Part shown: one piece after another, positions 57,431-64,000 of the stretch
Position numbering within the stretch: position 1 is the first letter of the stretch
Layout of the letters: every line of letters begins with the position of its first letter
Assembly: GCF_902859725.1 (NCBI RefSeq)
Contig: NZ_CADIJP010000008.1
Coordinates: forward strand, 62,001 to 126,000
Direction: 5' to 3'
Length of the DNA stretch: 64,000 nt
Source of the DNA: Achromobacter mucicolens
GTDB taxonomy: Bacteria > Pseudomonadota > Gammaproteobacteria > Burkholderiales > Burkholderiaceae_B
Made by a program: the position numbers and the translations under genes
The notes under the pieces: model-generated
Seen by the model: only the letters and a program-made list of their open reading frames with translations
Told to the model about the DNA's origin: nothing
Database searches by the model: none

Positions 57431-57637
57431 TTAGAGCGGGCGAATGTCGGCCGCTTGAGGTCCTTTCGGACCATCCTTAACTTCGTATTCGACTTCCTGG
57501 CCTTCGTTCAGGCTGCGATAGCCGCGACCCTGGATGGCGGAAAAGTGTGCGAACACATCGGTGCCGCCCACGTCCGGCGTGATGAAACCGAAACCCTTGT
57601 CAGCGTTGAACCACTTGACTTTGCCCTTCTGAGCCAT
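57431..57637 (-). CDS. Cold-shock domain protein, CspA family
   Basis: A 68-residue single OB-fold nucleic-acid chaperone. RNP1 is KGFGFI and RNP2 is DVFAHFSAI. The length and [15 protein letters not shown] start are typical of CspA/CspD-type proteins; which paralogue cannot be told. It is transcribed toward oriC and closed by a terminator. Confidence 0.95.
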   Translation of the reverse strand: MAQKGKVKWFNADKGFGFITPDVGGTDVFAHFSAIQGRGYRSLNEGQEVEYEVKDGPKGPQAADIRPL

Positions 57638-57869
57638 TTTCTCTAGCGTCCTGTAATTAAATCGAAATGCAATGAATCAAGGACGCCGTGCGAACTGAAC
57701 GATCGGTGCAAAACCAGTGTTCCCGCTTGTCGCCAGAGCGGCAGACCGAGTCCGCGCGCTGCTTGAATCAACTGCGGAATCAGCATACTCATCCGGCATT
57801 ACCGAGTCATATAGTTGTTTACCCCAATGTCGCTTTTTTTCACTGGAACGGCAATACCGCCTGACGGAA
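57638..57869. other. Spacer between cold-shock gene and AbrB-type gene
   Basis: These 232 bases contain the promoter and leader of the cold-shock gene, which in such genes is often long. I see no defined promoter or terminator pattern I would commit to. Confidence 0.4.
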
Positions 57870-58907
57870 TTAGCCTTGCCGACGCGCCAGAATCGCGTAA
57901 ATAGGACCGGTCACGATCACCACGAAAACCATGCGCGTGACGTGAAAAGCGGTCACCACCGGAACGCCCAACTGCAGCACCTTGGCGGTGATGGCCATCT
58001 CTGCAATGCCGCCTGGAGTCGTGCCCAGAATCAGCGTGGGAATTGGTGCGGCGGACCATAGCGAAAGCAATGAGCCCACGCCAAATGCAAGTGCCAGCGC
58101 AAGGATCGTGAAGCCAGCCACCGCCGCCATGAATCGCGGTGCGGCACGAAAGAAGTCGGGGCGATAACGATCGCCCAGCGACCAGCCGATAAGGAGTTGC
58201 CCCGCCTTGGGCACAAAGTCCGGCAACGCGGATAGCTCTATGCTCGACGCGGTGAGAATCATGGCGACAAGCATGGGCCCCAGCACCCAGGGATTGGGCA
58301 GCCGAAACTTCATGAAGGCAGCGCCGCCCACGATAGTCAGGGCCACCAGCGCCGCAAGCCCCACCGCATGCACATCGCGCGGCCCCGGCACGGTCGGATC
58401 CAGCCCCGCCACGCCCCACCACTGAAAGATGAAAGGTACGGTGACCACCACCAGCAAGACGCGCACGCTGTGCGCGGTGGCCACGCGATCGATCCTCGCG
58501 CCGTGGCGCTCGGCCAGGTTGGCCATTTCGCTTGCACCGCCGATGGCCGATGAAAACCACGCGGTCTTGAAGTCCACATCGGTATAACGACGCAGAATCG
58601 CGGTGCACAGAAATGCGAGCGCCAGCGCAAACAGCATGCCGGCAATGATGGGGCCGGCGTTGCTGCCGATATGTCCGATGACCTGCGGCGTGAAGTACAG
58701 CCCCAGCGAGGCGCCGATGACCCACTGGCCCGCATTGCGAGCTGGCCTCGGGCACGCCGTTCGCAATCCGGCAATCCGGGTGGCCGCGGTCAATAGCAGC
58801 GCGCCCAACATCCACGGCAGCGGCATGTGCGCCCACACCGCCAACAACGCGCCGATCAGCGCAATACAAAATCCAGCCAGCACTCGGGCCATCCTGTTCT
58901 GAACCAC
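57870..58907 (-). CDS. AbrB-family integral membrane protein
   Basis: A 345-residue polytopic protein with about ten hydrophobic segments in two repeats. Each repeat has a GASLG- or GWSLG-type turn (GQWVIGASLGLYFTP; GQLLIGWSLGDRYRP) and similar PWMLGALLL / PWVLGPMLVAM segments, typical of the AbrB/ammonia monooxygenase duplication family. Despite the name it is not the DNA-binding AbrB. Function in transport is unproven. It is divergent from an aminotransferase gene with a 100-base gap. Confidence 0.85.
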   Translation of the reverse strand: MVQNRMARVLAGFCIALIGALLAVWAHMPLPWMLGALLLTAATRIAGLRTACPRPARNAGQWVIGASLGLYFTPQVIGHIGSNAGPIIAGMLFALALAFLCTAILRRYTDVDFKTAWFSSAIGGASEMANLAERHGARIDRVATAHSVRVLLVVVTVPFIFQWWGVAGLDPTVPGPRDVHAVGLAALVALTIVGGAAFMKFRLPNPWVLGPMLVAMILTASSIELSALPDFVPKAGQLLIGWSLGDRYRPDFFRAAPRFMAAVAGFTILALALAFGVGSLLSLWSAAPIPTLILGTTPGGIAEMAITAKVLQLGVPVVTAFHVTRMVFVVIVTGPIYAILARRQG

Positions 58908-59007
58908 AATCCCGTCCGCGTTGGAAAACTCTTGAAAATGGAATTATGAGTTAGTGGGATACTTACGAGAAATTTCCTCGGCTACCCGTGTTTACTTCGC
59001 GTCCAAC

Positions 59008-60174
59008 ATGATCCGCTCCAAACTCCCCGACGTCGGCACCACCATCTTCACCGTGATGAGCCGCCTGGCCATCGAGCACAAGGCCATCAACCTGGGCCAG
59101 GGCTTTCCTGACTTCGATCCGGATCCCGCGCTCTGCGCGCTTGTCACCAAGGCAATGGCCGACGGGCACAACCAGTACCCGTACATGCCCGGCGTCGCAC
59201 CCCTGCGCGAGGCCATCGCGGCCAAGACCCGGGAACTGTATGGCCATGCCTACGATCCCGAAACCGAGATCACCGTGACCAGCGGCGCAACCGAAGCGCT
59301 GATGGCCACGGTGCTGGCGGCCGTGGGCAGCGGCGACGAAGTGGTGGTGATCGAACCTTGTTATGACTCGTACCTGCCGGCGATTCGCCTGGCTGGCGGC
59401 ACCGCGGTTCCCGTGCCGTTGCGCGCGCCCACCGAAGCCGATCCGTACTACCGCATCGACTGGCAACGCGTGCGCGACGCCATCACGTCCAAAACCCGTC
59501 TGTTGATGCTGAACTTTCCGCACAATCCCACGGGTGCGGTGCTGGACGACAGCGACCTGGATGCGCTGGAAGCCATCGTCCGCGACACGGGTGTGCTGCT
59601 GGTGTCGGACGAGGTCTACGAACACATTGTGTTCGACGGCAAGCCGCATGCCAGCGTGGCGCGGCGCCCCCTGCTTGCCGAACATGCGTTCGTGATCTCT
59701 TCGTTTGGCAAGACGTATCACACCACCGGATGGAAGATCGGTTATTGCTGCGCGCCGCGGCAGCTGAGCGCCGAACTGCGCAAGGTGCATCAGTTCATGG
59801 TGTTCACCGTGCCCTCGCCCATGCAGTTCGCGCTGGCCGAGTTCATGCGCGATCCCAAGCCCTACCTGGAACTGCCGGCGTTCTACCAGGCCAAGCGCGA
59901 CCGTCTTTCGCAAGGCCTGGCCAAGACGCGCTTCCGGCCGCTGCCCAGCCCCGGAACGTTCTTCCTGCTGGCTGACTACAGCCAGATCTCGAAGCAGAAC
60001 GAAGCCGACTTCGCGCGCGACCTGACCGTCAATCATGGCGTGACCGTGATTCCCGTGTCGGCGTTCTACCGCCACCCCGATGCGCCCGAATCCAATCATC
60101 GGATCGTGCGCTTCTGCTTTGCCAAGAAGGACACGACGCTGGATGCGGCGCTGGAGCGCTTGAAGCAGGTCTGA
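59008..60174 (+). CDS. PLP-dependent aminotransferase, methionine-type
   Basis: A 388-residue fold type I class I/II aminotransferase. The PLP lysine is Lys235 in SSFGKTYHTTGWKIGY, and other landmarks are NLGQGFPDFDP, YPYMPG and NFPHNPTGAV. The wording resembles YbdL-type methionine aminotransferases and kynurenine aminotransferase-like enzymes. The ATG at 59008 is chosen because homology begins there (MIRSKLPDVGTTIF); an in-frame ATG at 58954 adds 18 unrelated residues. It is followed by hairpins. Confidence 0.9.
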   Translation: MIRSKLPDVGTTIFTVMSRLAIEHKAINLGQGFPDFDPDPALCALVTKAMADGHNQYPYMPGVAPLREAIAAKTRELYGHAYDPETEITVTSGATEALMATVLAAVGSGDEVVVIEPCYDSYLPAIRLAGGTAVPVPLRAPTEADPYYRIDWQRVRDAITSKTRLLMLNFPHNPTGAVLDDSDLDALEAIVRDTGVLLVSDEVYEHIVFDGKPHASVARRPLLAEHAFVISSFGKTYHTTGWKIGYCCAPRQLSAELRKVHQFMVFTVPSPMQFALAEFMRDPKPYLELPAFYQAKRDRLSQGLAKTRFRPLPSPGTFFLLADYSQISKQNEADFARDLTVNHGVTVIPVSAFYRHPDAPESNHRIVRFCFAKKDTTLDAALERLKQV

Positions 60175-60180
60175 CATTCA

Positions 60181-60204
60181 ATATATGAGCAAAAGCTCAT
60201 ATAT
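60181..60204. other. Perfect inverted repeat after the aminotransferase gene
   Basis: ATATATGAGC, a 4-base loop AAAA, then GCTCATATAT forms a 10-bp perfect hairpin 7 bases after the stop codon. It may end or protect the aminotransferase message. No long T-tract follows. Confidence 0.5.
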
Positions 60205-60236
60205 AAACGGGCGTGCCACCTTGTGCGGCACGCCTG

Positions 60237-60263
60237 AAAAAAAGGGGCGCCGAAAGGCGCCCC
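60237..60263 (-). terminator. Rho-independent terminator of tctCBA
   Basis: GGGGCGCC-GAAA-GGCGCCCC is a perfect 8-bp stem with a GAAA loop, followed on the minus strand by TTTTTTT. A second GC-rich hairpin (60210-60234) lies just beyond it. Confidence 0.9.
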
Positions 60264-60326
60264 TCAACGTTTGCCGGCCTGGATTTGAGCCGGTGTGCGC
60301 ACCGTCAGGGGCGCATCACCGCGCCA

Positions 60327-61853
60327 TCAGACCGGCCCAGCGGCAACCTTTCTTGCGGCCCGCACACGACGCAGGACCTGCGGCACGATCACGACCGCCG
60401 CGGCGCCCGTCCACAGCGCAATCGAGACCGGGCTGGCGAACAGCACACCCACGTCGCCATCCGTCATCGACAAGGCGCGGCGCAAGTTCTGCTCCATCAT
60501 GTTGCCCAGCACGACGCCCAGCACCAGCGGCGCCATCGGCACGCCGAACTTACGCAGGAAGTACCCAAGCGTGCCAATGCCCGCCACCAGCAGCAGATCG
60601 AACGTGCCTGCGTTGATTGCATACACGCCGATGTAGCTGATGCACAGAATGCCCGGCACCATCAGCCAACCCGGCACAGACAGCACTTTGGAGAACAAGC
60701 GGACCAGCGGCACATTCATCACGAAAAGCAATACGTTCGCCACGAACAGCGAGGCGATCAGGCCCCACACCAATTCAGGCTTGGTGTCGAACAGCACCGG
60801 ACCCGGCGTGATGTTGTAGAGCGTCAGCGCCCCCATCATCACGGCGGTAGTGCCGGAGCCGGGCACGCCCAGCGTCAGCATCGGCACGAACGAGCCGATG
60901 GCCGAGGACGTCGCGGCCGCTTCCGGCGCGACCAGGCCGCGCATGTCGCCCTTGCCGAATTTGGCATCGGGATCCTTGGCCTCGATGATGCGCTTTTCCT
61001 GCGAATAGGCGACGGCCGCGGCCACGCTGGCGCCAGCGCCAGGCAGCACGCCCACGCCGAAGCCGACCAGCGCGCTGCGCACGACGCTCCACCACGTGAA
61101 TGCCATCTCTTTCAGATTGAACAGCTTGCGCCCGCTGGGCTTGACCTCGACGCTGTGGCCAGCCACTACCTTTTCAAGCATTTCCAGCATCTCGCTGACC
61201 GCGAACAGCGCAATCACCACCACGACGAAATCGATGCCGTCGGCCAAGTGGACGGACTCGAAGGTATAGCGATACACGCCCGAGTTCGCGTCCACGCCCA
61301 CTACCGAAATGGACAGGCCGATCATCGCGGCCAGCACGCCCTTGACCGGTTGCTTGCCAAGCAGGCTGGTCAGGCAGCAGAACGCGAAAATCATCAGCAC
61401 GAAGTATTCGGCGGGGCCAAACGCGAGCGCCCATTTCGCCAGCATCGGCGCAAGCAGGATGATGCCCACTACCGACACGATCGCCCCAAAGAAAGCCGAC
61501 CACGCGGAAAGCGTCAACGCCACGTTGGCCAAACCCTGCCGCGCCAGCGGGTAGCCGTCCAGCGTCGTCATGATGGCGCTGGCTTCACCCGGCACGTTCA
61601 GCAGGATCGCCGTGATACGGCCGCCATACTCGGCGCCCACATACACCGCGGCAAGCAGGATCAGCGCCGTTTCCGGCGGTAGATTCATGGCGAAGGCGAT
61701 GGGGATCAACATGGCCACGCCGTTGACGGGCCCGAGCCCTGGCAGCACGCCCACCATGGTTCCGATGAAGGAGCCGATGGCCGCGACCAGCAGGTTCGTC
61801 AGGGAGAAGGCGACGCCAAAGCCTATCGACAGATGATCGAGAATGCCGCTCAT
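60327..61853 (-). CDS. tctA: Tripartite tricarboxylate transporter, large membrane subunit TctA
   Basis: A 508-residue permease with about twelve hydrophobic segments. Starts at MSGILDHLSIGF (61853), overlapping the tctB stop (ATGA). Family signatures include GVLPGLGPVNGVAMLIP and EYGGRITAILLNVPGEASAIMT near the N-terminus. Works with TctB and the periplasmic TctC to import citrate or other carboxylates, typically coupled to an ion gradient. Confidence 0.95.
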   Translation of the reverse strand: MSGILDHLSIGFGVAFSLTNLLVAAIGSFIGTMVGVLPGLGPVNGVAMLIPIAFAMNLPPETALILLAAVYVGAEYGGRITAILLNVPGEASAIMTTLDGYPLARQGLANVALTLSAWSAFFGAIVSVVGIILLAPMLAKWALAFGPAEYFVLMIFAFCCLTSLLGKQPVKGVLAAMIGLSISVVGVDANSGVYRYTFESVHLADGIDFVVVVIALFAVSEMLEMLEKVVAGHSVEVKPSGRKLFNLKEMAFTWWSVVRSALVGFGVGVLPGAGASVAAAVAYSQEKRIIEAKDPDAKFGKGDMRGLVAPEAAATSSAIGSFVPMLTLGVPGSGTTAVMMGALTLYNITPGPVLFDTKPELVWGLIASLFVANVLLFVMNVPLVRLFSKVLSVPGWLMVPGILCISYIGVYAINAGTFDLLLVAGIGTLGYFLRKFGVPMAPLVLGVVLGNMMEQNLRRALSMTDGDVGVLFASPVSIALWTGAAAVVIVPQVLRRVRAARKVAAGPV

Positions 61854-62287
61854 ATCAGGTTCTCCAGCAGTCCGCCGGGCAGGACGACGTCCAGCACCTT
61901 GTCGAACAGCACGAAAAAGAAAAGACTCATGACCACACCGCCGATCGCGCACTTGATCCAGCTGCCGCCAAAGAGGCGTCCCACGAAGATCGTCATGAGC
62001 GAAGTTGCGATCACGAAGCCCAGCCACTGGAAGAGAAAGGCATAGGCGGTCGCGAACACGACCATCAGCGCGATGCGTCCGTTGGCGCCGGCGGAATTGC
62101 GCTCGACCGCATGGCCGCCCTTGTAGACGAGACGCAACCCGCACAGGCCGATGATCAGCGCCACAAGCAGGGGAAAGGCGCGCGGGCCGACGGGTTCGTA
62201 GGCGAAGGGCGCCTCGATGCTCCAGCCGGCAGCCGTCATGAAGACGGCCAGCGCCAGGGCGGCAATGCCCAGGATTCGATCATTCAT
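61850..62287 (-). CDS. tctB: Tripartite tricarboxylate transporter, small membrane subunit TctB
   Basis: A 145-residue protein with four predicted membrane helices. The segment EPVGPRAFPLLVALIIGLCG near residue 30 is characteristic of TctB. It sits between tctC and tctA and overlaps tctA by 4 bases. Confidence 0.9.
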   Translation of the reverse strand: MNDRILGIAALALAVFMTAAGWSIEAPFAYEPVGPRAFPLLVALIIGLCGLRLVYKGGHAVERNSAGANGRIALMVVFATAYAFLFQWLGFVIATSLMTIFVGRLFGGSWIKCAIGGVVMSLFFFVLFDKVLDVVLPGGLLENLI

Positions 62288-62335
62288 GGTCCAGGTTTCC
62301 GTTCAAGTCGGATGGCGCGGCGCAGCGGGCCCGGC

Positions 62336-62362
62336 CCTGCCGCCGCCCAAGGCGGGCGGCAG
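62336..62362 (-). other. Hairpin between tctC and tctB
   Basis: A GC-rich stem (CTGCCGCC with GGCGGCAG) occupies the 120-base gap between receptor and permease genes. Hairpins here often leave the receptor message more abundant than the permease message. No T-tract follows. Confidence 0.45.
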
Positions 62363-62407
62363 GTGTGCCCCTTGCGGGCGCTGTCGGGAATCAGCCTGGC
62401 GGCTGGC

Positions 62408-63406
62408 TTACTTTTTGATCAGGCCAAAGGTGTCGGCGAGCTCGCCGTACTGCTTGACCTGGTTCTTTACGTAGGCGTCCAGTTCGGGGCCGGTCTTGTT
62501 GAAGGGGAACAGACCCTGCTGCTGGCGCAGCTTCTCGAACTCGGGCGCGGCCGTGGTCTTGTTGAACGCGTCGACCCAGAACTGGTAGTCGCTGTCGGAC
62601 ACCTTGGGACCGACGTAGAAGCCGCGGATGATGGGCCAGACGATGTCGTAGCCCTGTTCCTTGGCGGTAGGCACCGAACCCAGCTTGCCCGGCAGGCGCT
62701 GGTCGTTGAAGACGGCCAGCACGCGGATGGGAGCGCCGCCCTCAAGCATGGTGAAGGCTTCGGCGGCGTCGCCCATGTAGGCCTGGATATGACCGCCGCG
62801 CAGCGCCGTCACCGCTTCGCCGCCGCCTTCGAACGCGACAAAGCGCATCTTCTTGAAGTCCACGCCCGCCGCCTTGGCAGTCAGCGCCGCCTTCATCCAG
62901 TCCTGGCTGCCCACGGTGCCGCCCGCGCCCAGCACGATCTTGGTCGGATCCTGCTTGAAGGCTTCCATCAGGCCCTTCAGGTCGGTGTACGGCGAGTCGT
63001 TGCGGACCACAGCCACGCCGTAGTCGGTGCCGATCGCGGCCAGCCAGCGCACGTCGTTGACGTTGTACTTGCCGAACTTGCCCTGCGCCAGGTTGAGCAG
63101 GGAGCCGCCGGAGAACGCGACGATGGTGCCCGGCTCGTTCGGATGCTGGGCGACGATGTTGTTGTACGCCACGGCGCCGATGCCGCCGGGCATGTAGACG
63201 ATGCGCATCGCGGTCTTGAGCGCCCCGCTCTGCTTCAGGCCTTCGGTGGCCAGGCGGCAGGTCAGGTCGAAGCCGCCGCCGGGCTGTGCCGGGGCGATGC
63301 ATTCCGGACGGCGGGGCTCGTCGGCGGCATGCGCCGCGCCGAGGGACAAGGTAATGGCGCCAAGCGCCGCCAGGGCTGCGATGCGCAGCTTCAGACTCGT
63401 CTGCAT
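62408..63406 (-). CDS. tctC: Tricarboxylate-binding periplasmic protein TctC
   Basis: A 332-residue receptor with a signal peptide (MQTSLKLRIAAL to about AHAAD). The ligand-loop segment ECIAPAQPGGGFDLTCRLATEG differs from Bug proteins in having two cysteines near the pocket, as in TctC. The start at 63406 is chosen because a frame open further left merges with the kinase region. It is first in the tctCBA operon and downstream of a sensor-kinase gene. Confidence 0.94.
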   Translation of the reverse strand: MQTSLKLRIAALAALGAITLSLGAAHAADEPRRPECIAPAQPGGGFDLTCRLATEGLKQSGALKTAMRIVYMPGGIGAVAYNNIVAQHPNEPGTIVAFSGGSLLNLAQGKFGKYNVNDVRWLAAIGTDYGVAVVRNDSPYTDLKGLMEAFKQDPTKIVLGAGGTVGSQDWMKAALTAKAAGVDFKKMRFVAFEGGGEAVTALRGGHIQAYMGDAAEAFTMLEGGAPIRVLAVFNDQRLPGKLGSVPTAKEQGYDIVWPIIRGFYVGPKVSDSDYQFWVDAFNKTTAAPEFEKLRQQQGLFPFNKTGPELDAYVKNQVKQYGELADTFGLIKK

Positions 63407-63524
63407 TCTTGCGTCTCCAGGATTTATTGGTCTAGGTATCGCTGGCAGCGGCGCGGCGGCGGTTGATCGCGTCCCACGGCTCCAGTGGACGCCACCGTAC
63501 AAAATCGAACCTTTCCATAACCTT

Positions 63525-64000
63525 TCAATTCCGGCCGATTTCGTGACGCGGCGCAGCATCCTGGCCCGTTTCCAGGGAAAACACCAACGCCGCGCGCAAT
63601 CCCGGCTGCCCGTTCCGGTTTTCCAGCACGAGACGCGCCCCCAGGATTTCGGCAATCGTGCCCACGATCGCCAGGCCCAGGCCCGCGCCGGATGTGTTCT
63701 TGCCCGCCGCGCCCCGCCGGAACCGCACGCAGGCCCGGGCAATGTCCTCGTCCGACATGCCGGGACCGTCGTCTTCCACGGCAAGGCGGGCCTGGCTGGC
63801 GTCCGCGTCGATCCGGACCGTGACCACGCCGCCCGCTGCCGCATACCGGATGGCGTTGTCCACCAGGTTGCTGACCGCCTCGCGCAACAGCCACTCGGCC
63901 CCGCTGACCACGACGGGCCTGCGGTCGGCCTCCAGACCGATGTCCAGTTGCCGGGCGCGGGCATCGGGTAATTGGGTGCGGATCACCGCGTCCGCCAGCT
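63525..64000 (-). CDS. tctE: Sensor histidine kinase, 3' part (TctE-like), runs off the right edge
   Basis: The last roughly 158 residues of a histidine kinase are visible; the gene continues beyond the window. The ATPase domain shows the N box SNLVDNAIRYAA, DDGPGMSD, and SGAGLGLAIVGTIA. By position upstream of tctCBA it is very probably TctE, the sensor of the TctD/TctE system that controls tricarboxylate uptake. The sensor half is not visible. Confidence 0.85.
   Translation of the reverse strand, partial: LADAVIRTQLPDARARQLDIGLEADRRPVVVSGAEWLLREAVSNLVDNAIRYAAAGGVVTVRIDADASQARLAVEDDGPGMSDEDIARACVRFRRGAAGKNTSGAGLGLAIVGTIAEILGARLVLENRNGQPGLRAALVFSLETGQDAAPRHEIGRN

Overview
The window looks like a high-GC betaproteobacterial chromosome of the Alcaligenaceae (Bordetella/Achromobacter type). 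This is inferred from gene content and order: tripartite-tricarboxylate (Bug/TctC-type) receptors, a mnmG-rsmG-parA-parB cluster beside a dense parS array, two tuf genes, and a str/S10 ribosomal cluster followed by the rpoBC region. No 16S gene is present, so the species cannot be fixed from this window.

Layout. 1-5.4 kb (+): the end of an alpha/beta hydrolase gene, then a complete branched-chain-amino-acid-type ABC importer (receptor, two ATPases, two permeases). 5.5-6.0 kb (-): a small secreted proline-rich protein of unknown function. 6.1-16.1 kb (-): the translation block rpsL-rpsG-fusA-tuf-rpsJ, then, behind a terminator and a separate promoter, rplC-rplD-rplW-rplB-rpsS-rplV-rpsC-rplP-rpmC-rpsQ. 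16.6-23.7 kb: a signalling island with an atypical response regulator (-), an operon of response regulator, FecR/LysM protein and CHASE2 histidine kinase (+), a membrane protein with half a dead kinase domain plus PEGA (-), and a TssQ-like lipoprotein (+). 23.8-37.6 kb (-): four tRNA genes (Tyr, Gly, Thr, Trp) with the second tuf, then secE-nusG-rplK-rplA-rplJ-rplL-rpoB-rpoC, with an attenuator-like terminator and a processing-type hairpin before rpoB.

37.7-49.2 kb is metabolic. It holds iron-type alcohol dehydrogenase, aldehyde dehydrogenase and glutamine-synthetase-like ligase (compatible with a gamma-glutamylated amine or amino-alcohol route), an inositol-phosphatase-family enzyme, a Bug receptor, a thiol-dioxygenase/cystathionine-lyase/four-domain rhodanese operon with a divergent LysR regulator, and an asparaginase.

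49.2-57.4 kb is the replication and segregation centre: parB, an acetyltransferase gene, parA, rsmG, mnmG, eight exact parS sites within 1.23 kb, and then about 1.5 kb without genes that carries many DnaA-box sequences and is very probably oriC. Most genes to its left are on the minus strand, so they run with a fork leaving this origin. 57.4-64 kb: a cold-shock protein, an AbrB-type membrane protein, a methionine-type aminotransferase, and a tctCBA citrate/tricarboxylate transporter operon with the end of its sensor kinase gene at the right edge.

Most of the window is conserved housekeeping DNA. The least explained parts are the 16.6-23.7 kb signalling island, the glutamylation-type gene set, the thiol/rhodanese operon, the short dispersed repeat inside two enzyme genes, and the parS/oriC region.
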